A stretch of DNA of 8,101 nt from Parvibaculum sp. Lineage in GTDB: Bacteria; Pseudomonadota; Alphaproteobacteria; Parvibaculales; Parvibaculaceae. The stretch is taken from contig JAGUWA010000296.1 in NCBI GenBank assembly GCA_020062605.1, positions 1 through 8,101 on the forward strand, read 5' to 3'. Shown here one piece after another: positions 1 through 6,562 of this stretch; positions within the stretch are counted from its first letter, which is position 1, and each line of letters begins with the position of its first letter. Under the pieces are notes generated by a model. It was not told where the DNA came from, searched no databases, and saw only the letters and a program-made list of their open reading frames with translations. The position numbers and the translations under genes were made by a program.

Positions 1-736
1 CCGCGCGCTCGGCGACTTCCACGAGACGCATGGAGTTCGAGGAATTGGGCGCACCGATCACGAGCATGGCATCGACCTGCGGAGCGATGCTCTTCACCGC
101 TTCCTGCCGGTTCGTCGTCGCGTAGCAGATGTCTTCCTTGTGCGGACCGGCGATGGCGGGGAAACGGCGCCGGAGGACCGCGACGATCTCCGCCGTGTCG
201 TCGACCGAAAGCGTCGTCTGAGTCACGAAGGCGAGCTTGCCCGGATCGGCCGGTGCGAAAGCCTCCGCATCGGCGACGGTCTCGATGAGGCGGACGGCAC
301 CTTCCGGCAGTTGTCCCATCGTGCCGATAACTTCCGGATGGCCCGCATGCCCTATGAGCAGGATTTCAAGGCCGCGATTGTGGAGCCGTTCGGCTTCCAC
401 ATGAACCTTGGAGACGAGAGGGCAAGTCGCATCCAGATAGAAGAGCTGGCGGGACTGTGCTTGCGCCGGCACGGATTTCGGCACGCCATGCGCGGAGAAA
501 ATGACTTTCGCGCCCGCGGGCACCTCGTCGAGTTCTTCGACGAAGATCGCGCCCTTGCGTTCGAGTTCCTCCACGACATAGCGGTTGTGGACGATCTCGT
601 GGCGGACATAGACGGGCGGGCCGTATTTCTCGATGGCGAGTTCGACGATCTGGATGGCGCGGTCGACGCCTGCACAGAAGCCGCGCGGGCTCGCAAGGAG
701 CAGCGTCAGAGAGGGCTTTGCCGGTGTCTCGCTCAT
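1..736 (-). CDS. ispH: 4-hydroxy-3-methylbut-2-enyl diphosphate reductase (IspH/LytB), 3' end outside window
   Basis: IspH is the last enzyme of the non-mevalonate (MEP) isoprenoid pathway. It is a cytoplasmic [4Fe-4S] enzyme that reduces HMBPP to IPP and DMAPP. The visible 245 residues start MSETPAKPSL and show the family signatures in order: SPRGFCAGVDRAI (Cys21), VRHEIVHNRYVVEEL (about 44-58), FSAHGVP (80-86), DATCPLV (Cys105), GHAGHPEVIGTMGQ (129-142), FVTQTTLSVDDT (170-181), DICYATTNRQ (Cys204) and APNSSNSMRLVEVAE (229-243). Cys21, Cys105 and Cys204 are the expected three cluster ligands, and the GHxGHPE and SSNS motifs are the expected substrate-binding elements. Family members are usually a little over 300 residues, so roughly the last quarter lies off the left edge. 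The ATG at 736 is the first ATG, GTG or TTG after an in-frame stop at 890-892, so the start is well determined, although its Shine-Dalgarno (GAGAA) is weak. It is transcribed away from the lipoprotein gene. Confidence 0.97.
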   Translation of the reverse strand, partial: MSETPAKPSLTLLLASPRGFCAGVDRAIQIVELAIEKYGPPVYVRHEIVHNRYVVEELERKGAIFVEELDEVPAGAKVIFSAHGVPKSVPAQAQSRQLFYLDATCPLVSKVHVEAERLHNRGLEILLIGHAGHPEVIGTMGQLPEGAVRLIETVADAEAFAPADPGKLAFVTQTTLSVDDTAEIVAVLRRRFPAIAGPHKEDICYATTNRQEAVKSIAPQVDAMLVIGAPNSSNSMRLVEVAERA

Positions 737-1026
737 GTCGATTCTCGGGGTGCCGTTCTCGGGGATTGCGCCTCGTGCGGCCCGCCGGAAGCCGGCTTCA
801 CTGGCCTCGCGGGCGCATTCGTCCGCCTTGTGACTCCGGGACCACTCCGATAGAGTTTGCGCGCTGCCGGGGGCGGTCCCGAGTCTCGACTAACCTCATG
901 AAATGCAAGGCTTTCGAGACCGTTCATGGCGGTAATAGAGGGGGCTGCCGAGTGAAAGTCAAGAAAGCCCGCCTGCCTGCCGTCCCGCCGCGTCAACAGA
1001 CCGCCAACAAATCGAGTGACACAAAG
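737..1026. other. Divergent intergenic region between ispH and the lipoprotein gene
   Basis: About 290 bases separate the two divergent starts. Apart from the minus-strand promoter at 934-962, a weaker plus-strand candidate is TTGTGA (828-833), 17 bases, TAGAGT (851-856); each box matches 4/6, so confidence is low. Two frames stay open through this stretch. One is an upstream extension of ispH that contains no start codon. The other is an upstream extension of the lipoprotein frame, with an ATG at 898 and a GTG at 952. I see no RNA gene or clear operator. Confidence 0.5.
934..962 (-). promoter_or_regulatory. Probable sigma70-type promoter for ispH
   Basis: Read on the minus strand, TTGACT (962-957) is followed after exactly 17 bases by TCTATT (939-934). 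This is a 5/6 match to the -35 consensus and a 4/6 match to the -10 consensus at ideal spacing. Transcription would start near 927 and leave a leader of roughly 190 bases before the ispH ATG at 736. It is inferred from sequence alone. No other candidate on this strand looked as good. Confidence 0.45.
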
Positions 1027-1641
1027 ATGCCGTTTTCGTCCGCACCGAGCTGCCTGCCGACTTTCGGTTCCCGCACTGGCCGGGCTGCGCCCGTGCTTGC
1101 CGTTTTCGCCGCTCTCGTTCTGGGCGGCTGTAGCTGGTTGGGCGTCGGCGGCGAGGGCACCAAGACCGGCGGCACCACGCTTTATCCCTGTCCCGCCGTC
1201 GGGGTTCTCAACGAGACGGACCATGTGACCCTGCTTTCGGGCTCCGGCGCGGACCTGACCGATGTGGTTGCCAGGGCGGAGATCGGCAAGGTCGTATCGA
1301 AATGCGAATACGATATCGACGAGTCGACCATCACCGTCGACCTTGCCTTCGACGGCATTGCCGAAATCGGACCCGCCGCGCAGTCCCGCGAACTGACCCT
1401 CAATACCTTCGTCGCCGTGACACGCCGCTACAGCGCCTTCGACAAGAAGCAGGTCTATGAAGTGCCGGTGGTCTTCGAACCGGGGCAGCGGCAGGTGCGA
1501 TTCGTGAAGACGGTGGACGGCACGGTGCTGCCTTATGGCGGCCGGGCCGATGGCAGCATCTACCAGATTCTGGTGGGCTTCCAGCTGACCCCGGAACAAC
1601 TCGAATATAACCGCCGCGTTTCCTATAACCCGATCCGTTAA
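1027..1641 (+). CDS. Putative lipoprotein of unknown function
   Basis: This 204-residue protein has a lipoprotein signal peptide: basic residues (Arg16, Arg19), a hydrophobic stretch at about 20-33 (APVLAVFAALVL) and the lipobox L32-G33-G34-C35. Cys35 is therefore the likely lipidated residue, and the protein should be anchored to the inner or outer membrane facing the periplasm. The mature part has no transmembrane segment. It contains two further Cys residues (in LYPCPAVGVL and SKCEYD) that could form a disulfide, and it reads like a compact beta-rich domain with alternating hydrophobic and polar strands. I do not recognise a named family. The ATG at 1027 is chosen because it places the hydrophobic segment near the N-terminus, although its Shine-Dalgarno is poor. 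A GTG at 952 follows a better purine-rich stretch (938-944) but would put about 45 residues before the signal core. The gene is probably monocistronic. Confidence 0.75.
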   Translation: MPFSSAPSCLPTFGSRTGRAAPVLAVFAALVLGGCSWLGVGGEGTKTGGTTLYPCPAVGVLNETDHVTLLSGSGADLTDVVARAEIGKVVSKCEYDIDESTITVDLAFDGIAEIGPAAQSRELTLNTFVAVTRRYSAFDKKQVYEVPVVFEPGQRQVRFVKTVDGTVLPYGGRADGSIYQILVGFQLTPEQLEYNRRVSYNPIR

Positions 1642-1653
1642 GCCCCGGAAAAT

Positions 1654-1671
1654 GGCGCCTTTTGGCGCCTT
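1654..1671 (+). terminator. Short hairpin after the lipoprotein gene, possible weak terminator
   Basis: Two copies of the self-complementary GGCGCC flank a TTTT loop (1654-1659 and 1664-1669), 12 bases after the stop codon at 1639-1641. Only TT follows the stem, so it lacks a proper U-tract. It could attenuate transcription before the glycine operon promoter, but a bona fide intrinsic terminator is not assured. Confidence 0.4.
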
Positions 1672-1696
1672 CCGAGGTGCCGCCCCGCGATGTCAT

Positions 1697-1724
1697 TTGA
1701 CTCTGGCGGGCCGGTCCATATGAT
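1697..1724 (+). promoter_or_regulatory. Promoter of the glycine-cleavage operon
   Basis: TTGACT (1697-1702) and TATGAT (1719-1724) are separated by 16 bases. Each box matches the sigma70 consensus at 5 of 6 positions. The predicted start, near 1731, lies about a dozen bases before the first paired base of the riboswitch at 1744, which is what a riboswitch leader promoter should look like. It is the best-looking promoter in the window. Confidence 0.7.
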
Positions 1725-1743
1725 CCGGAAACATACAGACGAA

Positions 1744-1948
1744 CCCTGCGGGAGAGATCGGGACTGCATTATGTGCAGCATCCCGGCGCCGAAGGAGCAA
1801 CCGCCCCGGAAACTCTCAGGCACAAAGGACCGCAGGGGGATGAATCTCTGGAAAGCAGGCCAGACGCGATAATCTGGTCTCACCGAAGGGCGTAAGCGGC
1901 GAGCCTCGTTCTGGTTCGACGCGAAATCTCTCAGGTTCAGCGACAGAG
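1744..1948 (+). ncRNA. Tandem glycine riboswitch (two aptamers)
   Basis: This matches the gcvT-type glycine riboswitch in sequence and layout. Aptamer 1 (1744-1837) has P1 CCCTGCG/CGCAGGG (1744-1750 with 1831-1837), a GAGAG/CTCTC helix (1752-1756 with 1813-1817), a long hairpin CGGGA-CTGCA...TGCAG..TCCCG (1759-1785), and the conserved GCCGAAGGAGCAA (1788-1800) and CTCTCAGGCA core. Aptamer 2 (1846-1948) has P1 CTCTG/CAGAG (1846-1850 with 1944-1948), a CCAGA/TCTGG hairpin (1860-1877), CACCGAAGGGCGTAAG (1881-1896) and CTCTCAGG (1928-1935). Its GAAAG/CTCTC helix has one A-C mismatch. The linker between the aptamers is eight bases (1838-1845), as usual for this class. Glycine binding is known for the family, and the gcv genes downstream confirm the assignment. 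Confidence 0.96.
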
Positions 1949-2037
1949 TGGGGCGCCGCAGGCGGAGCAATCTGCCAGGTGGCGGTCCATCTCGATTCGC
2001 ATTTGTTTTCCCGCAAGGGAAAGAACCTGGAAGCCCA
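1949..2037 (+). promoter_or_regulatory. Riboswitch expression platform and gcvT leader
   Basis: The leader between aptamer 2 and the gcvT ATG holds a perfect hairpin, TTTCCC-GCAA-GGGAAA (2007-2022), capped by a GNRA-type loop. No U-tract follows it, so it is not an intrinsic terminator. The next bases, GAACCTGGAAG (2023-2033), include the likely Shine-Dalgarno GGAAG. They are complementary both to CAGGTTC at 1932-1938 in aptamer 2 and to CCAGGT at 1975-1980 in the leader. Control at translation initiation is therefore plausible, but this is an inference from base pairing by eye. Confidence 0.55.
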
Positions 2038-3174
2038 ATGTCGGAACCCGCAGCCGGTCCACTGAAGACGACGCCCCTTCACGCGCTCCATGTCGAGCTC
2101 GGCGCGAAGATGGTGCCTTTCGCGGGCTACGACATGCCGGTGCAATATCCATCGGGCGTACTGGCCGAACATCTGCACACTCGCGAGGCCGCCGGCCTCT
2201 TCGACGTCTCGCATATGGGGCAGGCCTGGCTCGAAGGTCCGGACCATGGCGCCGTTGCCGCCGCTCTCGAGGCGCTGGTGCCGGGCGATATCCGCGATCT
2301 GGAGCCCGGCGCCATCCGCTACACGCTGCTCCTGAACGAGAAGGGCGGCATCCTCGACGATCTCATGGTCACGCGGACGAAAAAGGATGGCGTGCTCTTC
2401 CTCGTCGTCAACGCCGCCTGCAAGGATGCCGACTTCGCCCATATCGAAAAACATCTGCCGGACGGCATTCGCCTTCGCCGCATCGACGATCGCGCGCTGA
2501 TCGCGCTGCAGGGACCGAAGGCGGCGGATGTCTTTGCGCGCTTTGCGCCGGAGGCGGCGGAACAGGCTTTCATGACCGGCATGGAAATGAACGTCGCCGG
2601 CTTTCCCTGCATCGTCAGCCGCTCCGGCTACACGGGCGAGGACGGCTACGAGGTTTCCGCCGCCGAAAAGGATGCGGTGGCGCTCACGAAAAAGCTCCTC
2701 GGCGAAGCGGAGGTGAAGCCCATCGGGCTCGGCGCGCGGGATTCGCTGCGCCTCGAAGCCGGGCTCTGTCTCTATGGCCACGACATCGACGAGACGACGA
2801 CGCCGGTCGAAGGCGCGCTCACCTGGACGATTTCGAAGCGCCGCCGGGAGGAAGGAAACTTCCCCGGCGCGAAGATCATTCTGGAGCAGATCGCGAATGG
2901 CGCGCCGCGAAAGCGCGTGGGCCTTTTGCCGGAGGGCAAGGCGCCCGCCCGCGAAGGCACGGAGATCACCGACGCGTCGGGCAGGAAGATCGGCATTGTG
3001 ACGAGCGGGGGCTATGGACCGAGCGTCGGCGGGCCGATCGCGATGGGATATGTCGAAGCCGGTTTTGCGAAGGTCGATACCGGCGTCGAACTGATGGTGC
3101 GGGGAAAGGGACGTCCGGCGAAGGTCGCGGCGATGCCCTTTGTAACGAAACGTTTTCACAAGCCGGGCAAATGA
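2038..3174 (+). CDS. gcvT: Glycine cleavage system T protein (aminomethyltransferase)
   Basis: GcvT transfers the aminomethyl carbon from the lipoyl arm of GcvH to tetrahydrofolate, giving 5,10-methylene-THF and releasing ammonia. It acts in the cytoplasm. At 378 residues it has typical family length and the expected blocks: KMVPFAGYDMPVQYPSG (24-40), HLHTREAAGLFDVSHMG (45-61), YTLLLNEKGGILDDLMV (95-111, containing the conserved catalytic Asp at 107/108), ALQGPKA, SRSGYTGEDGYE, GLGARDSLRLEAGLCLYGHD and, near the C-terminus, VTSGGYGPSVGGPIAMGYV. The frame is open upstream to 1948, but those codons lie in the riboswitch leader. The ATG at 2038, preceded by GGAAG at 2029-2033, aligns with the normal N-terminus. 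It is the first gene of the operon and is under the glycine riboswitch. The dihydrolipoamide dehydrogenase partner is not in the window. Confidence 0.97.
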   Translation: MSEPAAGPLKTTPLHALHVELGAKMVPFAGYDMPVQYPSGVLAEHLHTREAAGLFDVSHMGQAWLEGPDHGAVAAALEALVPGDIRDLEPGAIRYTLLLNEKGGILDDLMVTRTKKDGVLFLVVNAACKDADFAHIEKHLPDGIRLRRIDDRALIALQGPKAADVFARFAPEAAEQAFMTGMEMNVAGFPCIVSRSGYTGEDGYEVSAAEKDAVALTKKLLGEAEVKPIGLGARDSLRLEAGLCLYGHDIDETTTPVEGALTWTISKRRREEGNFPGAKIILEQIANGAPRKRVGLLPEGKAPAREGTEITDASGRKIGIVTSGGYGPSVGGPIAMGYVEAGFAKVDTGVELMVRGKGRPAKVAAMPFVTKRFHKPGK

Positions 3175-3210
3175 GGCTTTGCGGCGGTTAACAGGAACCA
3201 GGGAATTGGC

Positions 3211-3588
3211 ATGAGCGATATTCGCTACACGGATCAGCATGAATGGGTGCGCGTCGATGGGGACATCGCAACCATCGGCATCACCGACTACGCGCAGGAG
3301 CAGCTTGGTGACGTTGTTTTCGTCGAGCTGCCGGAAATAGGCAAGGAACTGGCCGCCGGCGACGAGGCGGCGGTGGTCGAAAGCGTCAAGGCCGCGAGCG
3401 AAGTCTATTCGCCCGTGAGCGGCGAAGTCGTCGACGTGAATGGTGAGATCGAGACGACCCCGGCCGGCGTCAACGAAGACGCGATGGGAGACGGCTGGTT
3501 CGTGAAGCTCCGCCTTTCCGACCCCGCCGAGCTCGACAAGCTCATGGACGAAGCCGCCTACAATGAATTTGTGGAAAGCCTCCAGTAA
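3211..3588 (+). CDS. gcvH: Glycine cleavage system H protein (lipoyl carrier)
   Basis: GcvH is the mobile carrier of the complex. A lipoylated lysine shuttles the aminomethyl group from the P-protein to GcvT and is reoxidised by the L protein. The 125-residue length is standard. The N-terminal RYTDQHEWVRVDGD and GITDYAQEQLGDVVFVELPEIG blocks are intact, and the lipoylation site is Lys60 in AVVESVKAASEVYSPVSGEV. The C-terminal NEDAMGDGWFVKLRLSD block is also present. The start has AGGGA (3200-3204) six bases upstream. It lies 36 bases after gcvT with no terminator or promoter visible between them, so it is read from the same transcript. Confidence 0.98.
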   Translation: MSDIRYTDQHEWVRVDGDIATIGITDYAQEQLGDVVFVELPEIGKELAAGDEAAVVESVKAASEVYSPVSGEVVDVNGEIETTPAGVNEDAMGDGWFVKLRLSDPAELDKLMDEAAYNEFVESLQ

Positions 3589-3633
3589 GGCTCGAGTAAC
3601 CCAACCGCCATCTTCCGAAAGGACAGAGCGATC

Positions 3634-4980
3634 ATGCGTTATCTGCCCCTGACCGAAACCGACCGGCGCGAAATGCTCGGCGTCATCGGCGCGAAAGGCG
3701 TCGACGAGTTGTTCCGCGACGTGCCGGAAAGCGCGCGCCGCGACGGCCTGGTGGATCTGCCGCGCCGGAACGGCGAGCTTGAGGTCGAACGCATTTTCGA
3801 ACGCATGGCGGCGAAGAATGTGGCCGCGGGCAGCGTCCCCTTCTTCGTGGGGGGCGGCGCTTACCGCCATCACGTGCCGGCGACGGTGGATCATCTGATC
3901 CAGCGTTCGGAGTTCCTGACCTCCTATACGCCCTACCAGCCGGAAATCTCGCAAGGCACGCTGCAATACCTCTTCGAGTTCCAGACCCAGGTCGCGATGA
4001 TCACAGGCATGGATGTGGCGAACGCCTCCATGTATGACGGCTCGACCGGCTGCGGCGAGGCGGTGCTGATGGCGCATCGCGTGACGAAGCGGCGCAAGGC
4101 TGTGCTCTCCGGTACGCTTCATCCGCAATATGCGGCGGTGGTGAAAAATCTTTCGGACTTCGCGGACTACAAGCTCGAGATCATGGCTCCCGCGCTGCCG
4201 GGGACGAGCGAAGACGTCATCTCGCGCATCACCGACGAGACGAGCTGCGTCGTCGTGCAGACGCCGGGTTTCTTCGGCGAGCTGCACGATCTCAGGCCGA
4301 TCGCGGAGGCGGCCCATGCGAAAGGCGCGCTGCTGATTGCCGTGGTTCCGGAGATCGTTTCGCTGGGTGTTGTGACGCCGCCCGGCGAGATGGGCGCCGA
4401 CATTGTAGTGGGCGAGGGGCAATCCATCGGTAACGGCCTCAATTTCGGCGGGCCCTATGTCGGCCTCTTCGCGACGCGTGAGAAATATGTCCGCCAGATG
4501 CCGGGCCGCCTCTGCGGCGAGACGGTGGATGCGGACGGCAAGCGCGGCTATGTGCTGACGCTCTCGACGCGCGAGCAGCATATCCGCCGCGAAAAGGCGA
4601 CGTCGAACATTTGCACCAATTCCGGCCTGTGCTGTCTTGCCTTCACGATCCACATGTCGCTTCTGGGCGAGGACGGCTACAGACAGCTCGCCCGCATCAA
4701 CCATGCGGCGGCGGTAAAGCTCGCCGAGCGTCTGGCGGCGGTGCCGGGCGTCGAGATCCTGAACAAGGCTTTCTTCAACGAATTCACGATGCGCCTGCCG
4801 AGACCGGCGGCGGACGTGGTCGATGCGCTGGCGGAGAAGGGCGTGCTTGGCGGTGTGCCTGCTTCCCGGCTGCTGCCGGGCGCGGCGGAGGTCGAAGACC
4901 TCCTCATCGTCGCTTCGACGGAAATCAATACGGATGCGGATCGCGCGGCCTATGCGGCGGCGCTGAAGGAGGTGCTCTAG
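3634..4980 (+). CDS. gcvPA: Glycine dehydrogenase (decarboxylating) subunit 1, N-terminal half of P protein
   Basis: This is the first subunit of a split P-protein, which decarboxylates glycine with PLP and loads the aminomethyl group on GcvH. The 448-residue chain matches the two-subunit form and not the single chain of about 950 residues. It opens with MRYLPLTETDRREML and carries FFVGGGAYRHHVPATVDHL, SYTPYQPEISQGTLQYLFEFQTQV (from about residue 97), MDVANASMYDGSTGCGEAVLMA, GEGQSIGNGLNFGGPYVGLFA and STREQHIRREKATSNICTN, all diagnostic of GcvPA. It has the aminotransferase fold, but the PLP-binding lysine is supplied by subunit 2. AAAGGA at 3618-3623 serves as ribosome-binding site. The gap to gcvH is 45 bases with no terminator. 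Its stop codon abuts the gcvPB start. Confidence 0.97.
   Translation: MRYLPLTETDRREMLGVIGAKGVDELFRDVPESARRDGLVDLPRRNGELEVERIFERMAAKNVAAGSVPFFVGGGAYRHHVPATVDHLIQRSEFLTSYTPYQPEISQGTLQYLFEFQTQVAMITGMDVANASMYDGSTGCGEAVLMAHRVTKRRKAVLSGTLHPQYAAVVKNLSDFADYKLEIMAPALPGTSEDVISRITDETSCVVVQTPGFFGELHDLRPIAEAAHAKGALLIAVVPEIVSLGVVTPPGEMGADIVVGEGQSIGNGLNFGGPYVGLFATREKYVRQMPGRLCGETVDADGKRGYVLTLSTREQHIRREKATSNICTNSGLCCLAFTIHMSLLGEDGYRQLARINHAAAVKLAERLAAVPGVEILNKAFFNEFTMRLPRPAADVVDALAEKGVLGGVPASRLLPGAAEVEDLLIVASTEINTDADRAAYAAALKEVL
4966..4973 (+). promoter_or_regulatory. Full-consensus Shine-Dalgarno for gcvPB inside the end of gcvPA
   Basis: AAGGAGGT is an eight-base match to the anti-Shine-Dalgarno. It lies within the last codons of gcvPA, seven bases before the gcvPB ATG. 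It is the strongest ribosome-binding site in the window, and with the abutting TAG|ATG it argues for translational coupling of the two P-protein halves. Confidence 0.85.
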
Positions 4981-6561
4981 ATGTCCGGCATGAACAAGCA
5001 GGGCCGTCCAACGTCAATCGACGGCGCGGGCGCCGCCTGCGCGCGCGAGACCTTCACGGGCAACAAGGCGCTGGAGCATGAAGAGCCGCTTCTCTTCGAA
5101 CTCGACAATCCGGGTGCCTGCGGCGTCGACTTCGACGATCCGGGCGAGTTCACTTCGCGTCTCGGCAATTTCGAACGGCAGGGCCGGATCGGCCTTGCCC
5201 GTGTGTCCGAGCCGGAGGTGATGCGTCACTTCGTGCGGCTTTCCGCCAAGAACTATTCAATCGATGCGGGGCTCTACCCACTCGGCTCCTGCACGATGAA
5301 GCACAATCCGCGCCTCAACGAGAAGATGGCGCGTCTCCCGGGTATTTCGGACGTCCATCCGCTGCAGCCTCAGCAGACGGTGCAGGGTTCTCTCGAACTG
5401 ATGAGCGAGCTCTCGCATTGGCTGAAGGAGCTGACCGGCATGCCGGGCGTCACGCTCTCGCCCAAGGCGGGGGCGCATGGCGAGCTTTGCGGCATGATGG
5501 CGATCCGCGCTGCGCTCATCGCACGCGGCGAGGACGAGACCCGCACGCGCGTGCTCGTGCCGGAATCGGCGCATGGGACCAACCCGGCCACCGCCGCGTT
5601 GCTCGGCTACAAGGTGGATGCGATTCCGGCGACGAAGGAAGGCCGCGTCGATCTCGAAGCCTTCAAGTCGAAGCTCGGGCCGGATGTCGCGGCGATCATG
5701 CTGACGAATCCGAACACCTGCGGTCTTTTCGAGCGCGATATCGTGAAGATCGCCGATGCCGTGCATGAGGCAGGCGCCTATTTCTACTGCGATGGCGCGA
5801 ACTTCAACGCCATTGTCGGCCGCGTGCGGCCGGGCGACCTCGGTGTCGATGCCATGCACATCAATCTGCACAAGACCTTCTCGACGCCGCATGGCGGCGG
5901 CGGTCCGGGCGCGGGCCCGGTGGTCTTTTCGGAGGCGCTCGTCCCCTTCGCGCCCCTGCCTTACGTCGTTCACGGCGATGACGGCTTCCGTCTCGTCGAA
6001 ACGGAAGCGCAGGCGAAAGCCGACGGCACGACGCCTTTCGGCCGCATGACGGCTTTTCACGGCCAGATGGGCATGTTCGTTCGTGCGCTTTCCTACATGT
6101 TGAGCCACGGCTCGGACGGGTTGCGCCAGGTCGCGGAGGACGCGGTGCTGAACGCGAACTACGTGCTCGCCTCGCTGAAAGACGATCTGTCCGCGCCGTT
6201 CGAGGGCCCATGCATGCATGAAGCGCTCTTCGACGACCGCTTCCTCAAGGGCACGGGCGTGGAGACGCTCGATTTCGCCAAGGCGATGATCGACGAAGGC
6301 TACCACCCGATGACCATGTATTTCCCGCTGGTCGTCCATGGCGCCATGCTGATCGAACCGACGGAGACGGAGTCGAAGCAGGCGGTCGATCTTTTCATTG
6401 CGACGCTGAAGGATCTCGCCCGCGCCGCGAAGTCGAACGACAAGGATCGCTTCACCGGCGCACCCTACATGTCGCCGCGCCGCAGGCTCGACGAGACGGG
6501 CGCGGCACGCAAGCCCGTGCTGCGCTGGGCACCGCCGGTACCGGCACAGGCCGCGGAGTAG
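4981..6561 (+). CDS. gcvPB: Glycine dehydrogenase (decarboxylating) subunit 2, C-terminal half of P protein
   Basis: This subunit carries the PLP site of the P-protein. The 526-residue chain includes FVRLSAKNYSIDAGLYPLGS and CTMKHNPRLNEKMARLPG (PLG at about 100-102), LTGMPGVTLSPKAGAHGELCGMMAI, VPESAHGTNPATAAL, the MLTNPNTCGLFE block, YFYCDGANFNAIVG and the Schiff-base motif DAMHINLHKTFSTPHGGGGPG with Lys298. A C-terminal part, EGYHPMTMYFPLVVHGAMLIEPTETES, completes the fold. The N-terminus is about 50 residues of low conservation before the ELDNPGACGVDFDDPG segment. A second in-frame ATG at 4990 is possible, but 4981 has the better spacing to AAGGAGGT. It probably forms a heterotetramer with GcvPA, as known for split P-proteins. 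It is translationally coupled to gcvPA on one side and nearly touches the next gene on the other. Confidence 0.97.
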   Translation: MSGMNKQGRPTSIDGAGAACARETFTGNKALEHEEPLLFELDNPGACGVDFDDPGEFTSRLGNFERQGRIGLARVSEPEVMRHFVRLSAKNYSIDAGLYPLGSCTMKHNPRLNEKMARLPGISDVHPLQPQQTVQGSLELMSELSHWLKELTGMPGVTLSPKAGAHGELCGMMAIRAALIARGEDETRTRVLVPESAHGTNPATAALLGYKVDAIPATKEGRVDLEAFKSKLGPDVAAIMLTNPNTCGLFERDIVKIADAVHEAGAYFYCDGANFNAIVGRVRPGDLGVDAMHINLHKTFSTPHGGGGPGAGPVVFSEALVPFAPLPYVVHGDDGFRLVETEAQAKADGTTPFGRMTAFHGQMGMFVRALSYMLSHGSDGLRQVAEDAVLNANYVLASLKDDLSAPFEGPCMHEALFDDRFLKGTGVETLDFAKAMIDEGYHPMTMYFPLVVHGAMLIEPTETESKQAVDLFIATLKDLARAAKSNDKDRFTGAPYMSPRRRLDETGAARKPVLRWAPPVPAQAAE

Positions 6562-6562
6562 G

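Noticed and set aside
140..853. Plus-strand open frame of 237 codons
   Set aside because: It lies antisense to ispH, whose cysteine motifs are clear; the opposite frame reads as low-complexity mirror sequence.
737..889. N-terminal extension of ispH by 51 codons
   Set aside because: The frame is open back to the stop at 890-892 but contains no ATG, GTG or TTG, so it cannot be a start-bearing extension.
1690..1872. Small plus-strand open frame of 60 codons in the gcv leader
   Set aside because: It overlaps the promoter and both riboswitch aptamers, whose conserved bases explain the sequence fully.
1948..2037. 30-codon N-terminal extension of gcvT
   Set aside because: It would be encoded by the riboswitch leader, and the normal GcvT N-terminus aligns with the ATG at 2038.
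1816..4704. Very long minus-strand open frame (962 codons) opposite gcvT, gcvH and gcvPA
   Set aside because: It is antisense to three well-recognised genes, has no family motifs, is rich in Arg, His and Asp as mirrored GC-rich codons give, and its start lies inside gcvPA. It is a codon-bias shadow.
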